Source: DASSWG01 sp041689995 (GTDB lineage Bacteria; Bacteroidota; Bacteroidia; Flavobacteriales; Flavobacteriaceae). From it: a stretch of DNA of 64,000 bases. The stretch covers positions 1-64,000 of the forward strand of contig JBDNFD010000077.1 in the NCBI GenBank assembly GCA_041689995.1. The letters are read 5' to 3'. This document shows, one piece after another, positions 51,567 through 59,211 of the stretch. The notes beneath the pieces were generated by a model. It worked only from the letters and a program-made list of their open reading frames with translations. It did no database searches and was not told the DNA's origin. The position numbers and the translations under genes were made by a program. Each line of letters opens with the position of its first letter. Positions within the stretch are counted from its first letter, which is position 1.

Positions 51567-52859
51567 TCATCTTTTAAAAATCTTCCTGATTTCATAAAAC
51601 AAGCGTTCGATTAGGCGCAAATCTTCCGTAATGATATTAGCGGTGCCAGTCATTTCCTGTTGAAAATCGATTTTTTCACCATAACTCGTTTCGAGAGTTG
51701 GGGGAAGGGAAACATCAATAAGATAAAAACCCTCATTATTGGGCGTAAGGGAAATGGATGTTATTTTTCCTTCCAATATTCCAAATTGACGGTATGGATA
51801 AGCATCAAGATGAATATTCACTTTTTGTCCGATTTTCAATTTCCCCGAATTTTGGGCCGCGGCCAATGCTTTGCCGATATACTTGCCATTTTTTGCGGGA
51901 ATAATGGTAAAAATAGTTTCTCCTGCGTTCACCTCCTGGCTTTTCGACCAGACTTGCAGATAGGAAATGGTTCCCGAAAGGGAAGAGCTGAGAACATATT
52001 GCAATTCCCAGTCTTGAATTGCTTTTTTTAATTGGTTGAAAGACTGCAATGCGTTCCGCAACAAATTTATCTTGTCCATTTTTTTGTGCACCACAGTGGT
52101 TTTACTGTTCCTGTTCAGATCGATTACTGCAGACTGCAATTGGGAAATCTGCAAGCCAAGGTTTTTAAGTTCTTTTTCATTCTGAAGATATTCAAGTCCC
52201 TTGGTTTCCCATTCCTGTGCGGATATGACGCCTTTGTGATACAAAGTATCGAATCGGTTCAGTTCTTTTCTTTTAAACTCCAATTCCTTTTCTCCGATGG
52301 TTTTTTGTTGTTTTAAAAGTTCCAGCCTTTGGTGTAGTTGCCGGATCTCAGATCGCTGGGCCATGCTTTCGATTTCATAGGGAGCCAAATTTTTATTTAA
52401 ACGATAATTCAAATAGTCTTTCTCGAATTGCACAAAAGCATCTTTGATATTGCCCAATTGTAGAAACAGCGTTTCTTCTGTGGGAAAAATGAAGTCATCC
52501 CTATTTATCCTTAAGGTATCGATAATGTTTTTGAGTATGAATACATCATGATAATCTGCTGTATTTTCTATTATTGCCAGCCGCGTACCCTCTTTCACGT
52601 TCACCCTGTCTTTCACAAATATTTTTTGAATGGAACCAGTGCTTCTCGCAATTATTTTTTCCGGTGGAACTTCTGTTGTAATCACGATTGGAGCCGTGAT
52701 AATATCCGGGTATTTTATGAAATAAGAAAGTAGCAGCAGCAAAAAGATAAACCCGAACAACATCGTGTTTCCCCACCGGAAAAGGAATTTCGGCGGTTCC
52801 GAAAGTACATCTCGGACCTCTTCGCTGTATATTTTCAAATCATCGTTTTCCTCTTCCAT
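51567..52859 (-). CDS. HlyD-family membrane fusion protein of the peptide exporter
   Basis: A 430-residue periplasmic adaptor. A cytosolic N-terminal stretch, one membrane helix (about 33-50, MLFGFIFLLLLLSYFI) and a lipoyl-like/barrel part (IIARSTGSIQKIFVKDRVNVKEGTRLAII). A long coiled-coil hairpin (about 110-270) and a closing barrel (GTISYLQVWSKSQEVNAGETIFTII) follow. It starts 1 bp after the C39 ABC transporter stop, so the two form one export machine. This layout matches HlyD partners of peptidase-containing ABC transporters. Confidence 0.93.
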   Translation of the reverse strand: MEEENDDLKIYSEEVRDVLSEPPKFLFRWGNTMLFGFIFLLLLLSYFIKYPDIITAPIVITTEVPPEKIIARSTGSIQKIFVKDRVNVKEGTRLAIIENTADYHDVFILKNIIDTLRINRDDFIFPTEETLFLQLGNIKDAFVQFEKDYLNYRLNKNLAPYEIESMAQRSEIRQLHQRLELLKQQKTIGEKELEFKRKELNRFDTLYHKGVISAQEWETKGLEYLQNEKELKNLGLQISQLQSAVIDLNRNSKTTVVHKKMDKINLLRNALQSFNQLKKAIQDWELQYVLSSSLSGTISYLQVWSKSQEVNAGETIFTIIPAKNGKYIGKALAAAQNSGKLKIGQKVNIHLDAYPYRQFGILEGKITSISLTPNNEGFYLIDVSLPPTLETSYGEKIDFQQEMTGTANIITEDLRLIERLFYEIRKIFKR

Positions 52860-52860
52860 T

Positions 52861-55056
52861 TCAATTGCCCAATTCTAGTTGGTTTTTTATCAGTTCATAA
52901 TATTTCCCCCGCAATTTGGTCAATTCGGTGTGATTTCCCTGTTCCACCAATTCACCATTTTCCAACACGAGGATATTATCTGCATTTTTGACGGTACTTA
53001 ATCGGTGTGCGACTATTATTGAAGTTTTTCCATCCAAAAATATTGAAAGATTTTCCATAATTGCCCGTTCGTTGTTTGCATCCAATGCACTTGTGGCTTC
53101 ATCAAAAAACAAGTAACTTGGATTTTTATAAACGGCTCGCGCAATAATTATTCGTTGCTGCTGCCCACCGCTCAAACGGATGCCCGATGAACCGATTTCC
53201 GTATTGAATCTATTGGGAAGCTTTTGGATGAAATTTTCTATATTGGAAACCACTGCAGCTTTGCGCAGCTGTTTCCTGTCAATGATTTCATTCTGCTCGG
53301 CTTCCGAAATGTTCCCGCCTATGGTGTCGTTGAAAATAAAGTTTTCCTGCATCACCGCACCACAATTTAATCGCCAGAAATCGTTGTGGATGTTGTCCAG
53401 ATCAATTCCACCGACCAAAATTTTGCCTTGTATGGGATTGCGAAACTTCAAAAGCAATTTTACCAAAGTGGTTTTCCCACTTCCGCTTTCGCCAACAATG
53501 GCGGTGGTTTTTCCTTCGGGAATGGTACAATTAATGTTTTTCAGCACCAAGGGAGTAGATTTTCCACCATAACGAAAGGATAAATTTTCAATGGCAATGG
53601 TTTTGTCCTCCGGGATTTCTTTGACCTTATGTTCCGAAACCTCATCTTCATCATCACGTGAATGAACTTGCGACAGGCGTTCCAAGCTTATTTTCGCATC
53701 TTGGCCCTGTTGGAGAAAAGCGATAAAACTGCTCAACGGCAAGTTCAGCTGTCCGATAATATACTGGATGGAAAGCATCATCCCAAGTGTAATTTCGCCA
53801 TTTACCACGGCCGTGGCGGACAAAAATGTAATGATGATGTTTTTAAGTTCATTAATAAAACCGGAACCAATGGTTTGGTACTGGGTCAATTTTAAGGAAC
53901 TGATGGAAATTTTATACAAACTGATCTGGATGTATTCCCAATGCCAGCGTTTTTTCCGTTGTGAATTGTTGATTTTAATTTCGTTGACCCCATTGATGAT
54001 CTGGACCAATGAAGTCTGGCTGTCTGCTTGCTGGTCAAACATTTTATAATCTAATTCTTCTCTTTTTTTTAGGAAAAAAGTTGCCCAGGCCACATATAGG
54101 ATTGCTCCAATAAAGAAAACCAAAAAGATCTGCAAATCGTAATATGCCAAAATAATGTTGAAAACAATGAAGGTAATGATCGAATAAATCATTGTTAAAG
54201 ACGAAGTGGAAATAAAATTTTGGATGCGTCGGTGGTCTGTGATGCGTTGCAAGTGTTCGCCCGTGTTCCGGGTTTCAAAAAATGTCATTGGCAGTTTGAG
54301 CATCTTTGCCAAAAAATCGGAAACCATTTTGATATTGAAGCGGCTCGTGATATGCAACAACAACCATTGCCTAAAAATAGTGACCAAGGTCTGTGACAAA
54401 AAGAGCACCAATTGCGCGATCAAAATCAGATAAATGAAATTGATGTTTTGGTTCAACACCCCGTAATCCACAATGGATTGCATCAAAAAAGGAAAGATGA
54501 ACTGAATGATGCTGCCAATCAAAAGCCCGATCATCAATTGATGGATCAATTTTTTGTAAGGTTTTAGGTAGGGCAATAAAAAAGAAAAACCTTTCGCTTT
54601 TTCTCTATCCTCATCGAGGCCATAAAACTTCGTATTGGGCTCAAGAATAAGCACAAATCCTGTATCATCCTCTTTTCCACTTGCCCAGGCTTTTTGGAAA
54701 TCTTCATGGGAATATTGGAGCAATCCAAAAGCAGGATCCGCAACGTGGATTTTGTCTTTCGTGGTTTTATAAACCACCACAAAATGCTTTTGCCGCCATG
54801 GGACAATTACAGGAAGTGGAACTTCATTGATCAAACTTTCCAGGGAAACCCGCATGCCGAGCGTCCGCATTTCAATATCCTCGGCAGCTTCGGCAATCCC
54901 GGCCAATGTGACCCCAAGTTTTGTGATATGCGCTTTATCGCGGAGATATTCCCTTGAAAAAGTTTTGCCGTAATATTTGGCGATCATTCGTAAGCAGGTA
55001 GGGCCGCAATCCCTATAGTCCAATTGCCTGTAAAAAGGAAACTTCTTTTTGATCAT
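52861..55056 (-). CDS. Peptidase C39-containing ABC transporter (bacteriocin-type exporter)
   Basis: A 731-residue exporter that cuts double-glycine leaders and secretes the peptide. The N-terminal C39 domain (about 1-150) has Gln11, catalytic Cys17 (DYRDCGPTCL), His91 (QKHFVVVY) and Asp107 (VADPAFG), so the protease looks active. Six membrane helices span about 170-440. The ATPase has VGESGSGKTTL, RLSGGQQQRI, LFFDEATSALD and the switch His in IIVAHRLST. It follows the amidohydrolase gene by 12 bp. The likely substrate is the GG-leader peptide encoded at 58336-58515. Confidence 0.96.
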   Translation of the reverse strand: MIKKKFPFYRQLDYRDCGPTCLRMIAKYYGKTFSREYLRDKAHITKLGVTLAGIAEAAEDIEMRTLGMRVSLESLINEVPLPVIVPWRQKHFVVVYKTTKDKIHVADPAFGLLQYSHEDFQKAWASGKEDDTGFVLILEPNTKFYGLDEDREKAKGFSFLLPYLKPYKKLIHQLMIGLLIGSIIQFIFPFLMQSIVDYGVLNQNINFIYLILIAQLVLFLSQTLVTIFRQWLLLHITSRFNIKMVSDFLAKMLKLPMTFFETRNTGEHLQRITDHRRIQNFISTSSLTMIYSIITFIVFNIILAYYDLQIFLVFFIGAILYVAWATFFLKKREELDYKMFDQQADSQTSLVQIINGVNEIKINNSQRKKRWHWEYIQISLYKISISSLKLTQYQTIGSGFINELKNIIITFLSATAVVNGEITLGMMLSIQYIIGQLNLPLSSFIAFLQQGQDAKISLERLSQVHSRDDEDEVSEHKVKEIPEDKTIAIENLSFRYGGKSTPLVLKNINCTIPEGKTTAIVGESGSGKTTLVKLLLKFRNPIQGKILVGGIDLDNIHNDFWRLNCGAVMQENFIFNDTIGGNISEAEQNEIIDRKQLRKAAVVSNIENFIQKLPNRFNTEIGSSGIRLSGGQQQRIIIARAVYKNPSYLFFDEATSALDANNERAIMENLSIFLDGKTSIIVAHRLSTVKNADNILVLENGELVEQGNHTELTKLRGKYYELIKNQLELGN

Positions 55057-55068
55057 TCCTCTTTGTTG

Positions 55069-56361
55069 CTATTGCTCCGGCAAAATTCCTTCCGCCATTT
55101 CTTCCAAGGCCATTTTATCCAGATATTGCCCATTCAAGAAAATCCCTTCAATGTTTTCCAAAGTTTCCAAGTTTTCCATAGGATTTGATGAAAGGAACAT
55201 AAAATCGGCATCTTTTCCCACCTCTATGGTGCCATAGTTCCCATCAAAATAATCAGCGAAATTTACCGTGGCGGCACGCAAAATAGCATAGTTGGAAAGC
55301 CCTGCTTTTTTATAAAGTTTCATTTCTTCCAGCAAACCAAAACCAGGCACAACCCACTTGGAGCTCGCATCGGGGCTTATCAATAATTTCACGCCCATCT
55401 CGTTCAACTGGTTTATCACCGCCAGTCGTTCTTGAATTTCTTGGGCATAGGTTGCCACTTCGGCCTCAAAAGCTGTTTTACCCATTTCTTCTCGATACTT
55501 TTTAGTGCCGGCGGTCCACTCCTGCAAGGTTTCTGGAGCAATAAATTCCATTCCCCGTTGGTTGGTCATATATTCAACATTATATTGCCCGGAACCAATG
55601 ACGTTCCAACTCAAGGTTGGGTCGATGAAAATTCCGTTTTCTTTTATGATGTTCATTCGTTTTTTGAGCAGATTTTCTTCAATGCCGATCAATCCACCAA
55701 GATGTTCAAAACAATTGATTTGTGAATTAAAAATAATGCTGTCTGACAGATTTTTTGGAAAATGCGCGGCGATGTAAATGCCATTCTCTTTGCACAATTG
55801 GTTCAATTTCTGAAAAAGGGTTTCATCTTTGATGCTTATTATTTTTATGAAATCAAACCCATATTTTTTTGTCGCTTCCACATATTGGGACAGTTGTTCT
55901 TCCGTAAAATCATAACTTCGATAAAATGGTGGTGGGGATATATATAGCTTCGGCCAAGGGGAATAATCAGATAATGAATCGTATTTTTTCCTTGTCTGGA
56001 AATCTTTCCATGCCCCGCGCATGGACCGGAGCTTGGTAACGCCGTTGATAAAATTTAGCGTCAAATATTTTTCGAAAGTCATATTCCCCTCCCTGGGCAA
56101 ATGCACGTGTGCATCCCCGAAAGTGGGCAAAAGGTATTTTCCCGTGCCATCGATGGTTTTTTCTGAATCATATTCTTCGCTTCTAGCGTCGGTGATTGCA
56201 ATGATTTTTCCGCTTTTAATCACCAAATTCTTGTTTTGTAATACCGTTTCTTCATTCATGGGAACGATGGAAATGTCTTGGATAATGTAATCTACCGTCG
56301 TCTGTGAAAATGCAGTTTGTAAAAACAACAAAGAACAAATGGTCATAAAAAATCTTTTCAT
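55069..56361 (-). CDS. Secreted amidohydrolase family protein
   Basis: A 430-residue metal-dependent hydrolase with a signal peptide (about 1-19, SLLFLQTAFSQ). Metal motif HxH in FGDAHVHLP, His in IYIAAHFPK, His in CFEHLGG, and Asp in LLISPDASS; the closing GTIEVGKDADFMFL is typical of the imidazolonepropionase/prolidase-like branch. It overlaps the upstream HExxH gene by 4 bp and is followed by the exporter, so it belongs to the peptide operon. It may act on an exported peptide or leader fragment, but its substrate is unknown. Confidence 0.88.
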   Translation of the reverse strand: MKRFFMTICSLLFLQTAFSQTTVDYIIQDISIVPMNEETVLQNKNLVIKSGKIIAITDARSEEYDSEKTIDGTGKYLLPTFGDAHVHLPREGNMTFEKYLTLNFINGVTKLRSMRGAWKDFQTRKKYDSLSDYSPWPKLYISPPPFYRSYDFTEEQLSQYVEATKKYGFDFIKIISIKDETLFQKLNQLCKENGIYIAAHFPKNLSDSIIFNSQINCFEHLGGLIGIEENLLKKRMNIIKENGIFIDPTLSWNVIGSGQYNVEYMTNQRGMEFIAPETLQEWTAGTKKYREEMGKTAFEAEVATYAQEIQERLAVINQLNEMGVKLLISPDASSKWVVPGFGLLEEMKLYKKAGLSNYAILRAATVNFADYFDGNYGTIEVGKDADFMFLSSNPMENLETLENIEGIFLNGQYLDKMALEEMAEGILPEQ

Positions 56362-57485
56362 AAAATGCTTGTTTTAGGGTTAAAATAATTTTGTTCATCT
56401 AATTTCAAAAAATCATGGTATGGATTGAGTATGCAAAAATCGTCATATCGGAAATCCAGATCGCGGTTGCTCAAATCAAAGATATTTTTCAAATGGGAAT
56501 ATTTTTTCAGTATGGTTGCGCATTTGGTGTCTAATTTCCGATAAAATTCTTTTCCTTTTTCAGTGAGAATTTCATCTTGATCCAGCAGTTCCAAGCCTGT
56601 CCGAAATCTTGAGAATTGATCGCTAAACCTTCCCAATAGCTCATGTTTTTCTTCACCACAAAATACATTTTTTGACAGTAAGACATCAAAACATTCCACT
56701 CGTTTTGTAACTGTATATAAACCATGGAAAGCGCCATATATGGTGCGGTAGTCCCAGTTTTGCTTTGTGAAATCGCGCATGACGAGATTGTCCACATCCA
56801 CTTTGAAATATTCTTTTCGATTATGGATCACATAATACAAATAGTTGTGCGAACCTTGATGGATCAGTTCTTCGATAAAATAGAGCAAATTATTTTTTCC
56901 AATGATATAGAAATACAACATCCCCAAGGTTTCTACAGAAGTGAAATTGAGTATTTTAGGATTGTCGTGCAGGTATATTTTTTTGTTGGCAAAAATTAGT
57001 TCTTGATAAAATTTAGGAAGATGCTTCTTTATAATTCCAATCGCGTTCGATAAATCTTCAAACCCTTCTTTCCACTTTGGCTCATGCTCAGGGTTTTCAT
57101 TTAAAACATGCCCCTTATAAAATTCCACAAAATATTTTTCAAGCACCGGATGTATTTCTTTTAAAATTTCAAAATCCTCTATTTTTAGAATGGGTTCGAC
57201 CATTTCGGTAGTTCTTTTCTTGAAATAGCCTATTTCTGGTAGATAAGCTTTTCCGTTTTTATTGTAGGAATGGGCTATTTGCGGAGGTTTCTTTTCTACA
57301 AAATACCCCTGCATGATTTCTTCCAACAATTGTGGCGAAAAGAGGTTTTCTTTCCTGCTGTTGAAATAGGCAAATAATAAAGGCTCCAAAAATGCCTTAT
57401 CATTGTCAAAATCTAACTGGTTCAGTATAGAAGGGTTTTCTTTGTAAAATAAAATTTTGATAGTGTTGTATAAAGTTGTATTCAT
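56358..57485 (-). CDS. HExxH-type putative peptide-modification protein (HQxxH variant)
   Basis: A 375-residue soluble protein with no signal peptide. Near 203-218 FIEELIHQGSHNYLYYV gives His209-Gln210-x-x-His213, and a third conserved-looking His254 sits in YRTIYGAFHGLYT. From memory this arrangement matches the HExxH-motif family tied to RiPP clusters, some members of which act as 2-oxoglutarate-dependent peptide hydroxylases; the usual Glu is Gln here. It overlaps the amidohydrolase by 4 bp. It lies between the CPBP gene and the exporter, which supports a role in modifying the precursor peptide. The family call is moderately sure and the reaction is inference. Confidence 0.65.
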   Translation of the reverse strand: MNTTLYNTIKILFYKENPSILNQLDFDNDKAFLEPLLFAYFNSRKENLFSPQLLEEIMQGYFVEKKPPQIAHSYNKNGKAYLPEIGYFKKRTTEMVEPILKIEDFEILKEIHPVLEKYFVEFYKGHVLNENPEHEPKWKEGFEDLSNAIGIIKKHLPKFYQELIFANKKIYLHDNPKILNFTSVETLGMLYFYIIGKNNLLYFIEELIHQGSHNYLYYVIHNRKEYFKVDVDNLVMRDFTKQNWDYRTIYGAFHGLYTVTKRVECFDVLLSKNVFCGEEKHELLGRFSDQFSRFRTGLELLDQDEILTEKGKEFYRKLDTKCATILKKYSHLKNIFDLSNRDLDFRYDDFCILNPYHDFLKLDEQNYFNPKTSIL

Positions 57486-57604
57486 AAATGATAAATCTTA
57501 TCTATAACTTCGTCAGACTATTTAACAGGGCATGTTCAGAGCATTACAGTATTTAAAATAGTATTCTGATTTTTTAAAATTTTTATTATTTGGATAGCTC
57601 GGTT

Positions 57605-58390
57605 TCAAAAAGTGCCTAAATAGATTGACATTCCATTTATTATGGAATGCAAAAATATACAACTAAAAAGACCATATTTCACTCTTGAAAAACTAAGTGC
57701 GAATGCTAAGTATATTTTTGGAAGCATAAGTAATGGTAATGCAACTAATAAAGAATACGTTAGTTTAAAGCTAAAAATATGTAACGATGCGAATATAACT
57801 ACACTTATATAAATTATATTTATAAAATTATTATGAATGAATGAATTTATATTAATTCCTACTAAATAAATTATTACCGCAGATGAAATTGACACAATAA
57901 CACTTAGGTAGAAAGATATTTCAAGAAATTGAAACAAAAAAAATAATATTGAAAAACAGAAAAGAGAAAAGTTGATTTTACTAGGTCTTAATATGGCTCT
58001 AAATAATAATTCTTCTGAGACAGGAGCAATTATCATAACTAAAAATAAAACATTTCCATTTAGCACTTTTTTTACATGTGAATTAAAATTAATTTGAATA
58101 GCAAAAAAGGAAATTAAATAAGAAAAAAAGAAAGAAATTATTAGATAGCTAATCACAAAAAAAAGAAAACAAATAACGATCTCTTTTTTATCTATTTTAC
58201 TTTTATTTAATTTTTTCGGGTTTATTATAAACCTAAAGTACTCTTTTATAATTTTCAAATGTGGATATTTTTGTATCAATTTAATTAAAGTATGAGAGAA
58301 TAAGTCTCTCTCATACTTTTGATTTAAATTGTATTTTAACTGTCTGGAGTTGTAATTATAATATAAATAATTCCTGCTGCGATTTCCCAT
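57605..58390 (-). CDS. CPBP-family intramembrane metalloprotease, very AT-rich
   Basis: A 261-residue membrane protein if started at the ATG at 58390; a TTG at 58279 would give 224. All three CPBP motifs are present: EExxxR (Glu126-Glu127...Arg131), FxxxH (Phe200...His204) and HxxxN (His248...Asn252), spread over about seven membrane segments. CPBP proteins in bacteriocin operons give self-immunity or process peptides. The 5' end overlaps the precursor gene by 55 bp in another frame and contains a 13-bp-stem hairpin. Base composition is far lower in GC than its neighbours, which suggests separate acquisition. Confidence 0.8.
   Translation of the reverse strand: MGNRSRNYLYYNYNSRQLKYNLNQKYERDLFSHTLIKLIQKYPHLKIIKEYFRFIINPKKLNKSKIDKKEIVICFLFFVISYLIISFFFSYLISFFAIQINFNSHVKKVLNGNVLFLVMIIAPVSEELLFRAILRPSKINFSLFCFSILFFLFQFLEISFYLSVIVSISSAVIIYLVGININSFIHNNFINIIYISVVIFASLHIFSFKLTYSLLVALPLLMLPKIYLAFALSFSRVKYGLFSCIFLHSIINGMSIYLGTF
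58287..58319 (-). promoter_or_regulatory. Hairpin between precursor and CPBP gene
   Basis: AAAGTATGAGAGA (58287-58299) and TCTCTCATACTTT (58307-58319) form a perfect 13-bp stem around a 7-base loop. It begins 17 bp after the precursor stop and lies inside the 5' part of the CPBP reading frame. On the minus strand there is only a short T run after it. It could act as a partial terminator or mRNA stabiliser, keeping precursor output higher than that of downstream genes. Confidence 0.7.
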
Positions 58391-58515
58391 CCAGATGGTC
58401 CTTCAGGTTCATCATGACAAGCATTCTCCGTCCCCCCGGAAATTTGTCCCAGCAACTCATCGGTTGCCACTGCGTCTGCCCGTTGTTTTAGGGCATCTAA
58501 GGTTAATTTGTTCAT
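58336..58515 (-). CDS. GG-leader peptide precursor (RiPP/bacteriocin-like)
   Basis: A 59-residue peptide. Residues 1-28 look like a double-glycine leader: MNKLTLDALKQRADAV, then acidic-hydrophobic DELLGQISGG ending at Gly27-Gly28. The predicted 31-residue core starts at Thr29, has one Cys (33) and one Trp (43), several acidic residues and Gly/Pro in its first half, and a strongly hydrophobic stretch at 45-54 before TTPDS. The gene is first in the operon that encodes a C39 exporter, HlyD, an HExxH protein and a CPBP protease. The precursor role is inference from leader and context; I do not recognise the core as a named bacteriocin. Confidence 0.8.
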   Translation of the reverse strand: MNKLTLDALKQRADAVATDELLGQISGGTENACHDEPEGPSGWEIAAGIIYIIITTPDS

Positions 58516-58628
58516 AATTTAAAAATTTAAAGTTAAACATTAATTTTAAGTTTGCATTTTGTTATCGTCAATTTTTATTTGTTACGTGCACTTAACAAAA
58601 TTTGACAAAATCATGCAAAACGTTAAAG

Positions 58629-58636
58629 CAAACCTA
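58629..58636 (-). promoter_or_regulatory. Possible promoter -7 element (TAGGTTTG) for the peptide operon
   Basis: TAGGTTTG on the minus strand matches TAnnTTTG and would give a leader of about 105 bases before the precursor ATG. No TTG is seen at -33. It lies about 20 bp from the dyads of the divergent regulator, which could control both directions. Confidence 0.4.
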
Positions 58637-58655
58637 AAAATAATAAGTGATGTTT

Positions 58656-58697
58656 TTTGTCCTATATTTGGACATGTTTGCCCTTTTTTAGGACAAA
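58656..58697. promoter_or_regulatory. Dyad operator-like sites at the XRE regulator promoter
   Basis: TTTGTCCTA (58656-58664) is mirrored by TAGGACAAA (58689-58697). The left half also forms a compact dyad, TGTCC TATATTT GGACA (58658-58674). They flank and overlap the -33 part of the regulator promoter. Binding by the XRE protein is inferred. Confidence 0.6.
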
Positions 58698-58708
58698 GGT
58701 TATATTTG
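58678..58708 (+). promoter_or_regulatory. Full promoter for the XRE regulator
   Basis: TTG at 58678-58680, 20-bp spacer, TATATTTG at 58701-58708: exact consensus. It lies 17 bp before the ATG at 58726. A second TATATTTG at 58663-58670 lies within the upstream dyad. Confidence 0.7.
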
Positions 58709-58725
58709 CAGGAAAACCAACCATT

Positions 58726-59091
58726 ATGAAAGAACTTATCGGAAACAAAATTCGGAAAATGCGCAATGAAAAAGGTCTTTCCCAAGAAGAATTAGCGGAA
58801 AAATTGCATATTTCCCGTTCGGCATTGGTTCGAATGGAAAATGGCGAAAGCCATACCTGGGCCAATCAATTGGAGAACCTTAGCCATATTTTTGAAGTGG
58901 AACCAGAAGAATTTTTGAAAAATGAAAACAATACGCAACAAAACGAGCATCAAAAGGGCGGCATGGCTTTGCAAAACAACGGTAGGATAAAAACCATTAA
59001 CCACCTTAATGAAAAAGTCATTGAAATTTTGGAAGCGAGGTTGCGGGAAAAAGATGAAATCATCGATCTTCTTAAAAAGGAAACACCTTAA
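58726..59091 (+). CDS. XRE-family transcriptional regulator
   Basis: A 121-residue protein from the ATG at 58726; an upstream start would lie within the promoter. The N-terminal HTH (KIRKMRNEKGLSQEELAEKLHISRSALVRMENGES) is typical XRE/Cro type. The C-terminal third has a coiled-coil end (LNEKVIEILEARLREKDEIIDLLKKE), likely for dimerisation. Divergent from the peptide operon with dyad sites between, so it probably controls itself and the operon. Confidence 0.9.
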   Translation: MKELIGNKIRKMRNEKGLSQEELAEKLHISRSALVRMENGESHTWANQLENLSHIFEVEPEEFLKNENNTQQNEHQKGGMALQNNGRIKTINHLNEKVIEILEARLREKDEIIDLLKKETP

Positions 59092-59193
59092 ATGTCTCTG
59101 TTGAACGGATTTAATAATTTGAACAAAGTAAAAAGTCAAATATTCGGTAAATTCTTTTTTATTCGGAAGGATAATTGGACTTTTGAAATCTGA
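59092..59193 (+). CDS. Possible 33-residue small ORF after the regulator
   Basis: An ATG directly follows the stop of the XRE gene (TAAATG) and opens a 33-codon frame rich in Asn, Lys and Phe (ending KDNWTFEI). There is no GG leader and no recognised family. It could be a small peptide of the locus or chance. Position alone makes it worth listing. Confidence 0.2.
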   Translation: MSLLNGFNNLNKVKSQIFGKFFFIRKDNWTFEI

Positions 59194-59211
59194 AAATAAT
59201 GCTATTAAATT

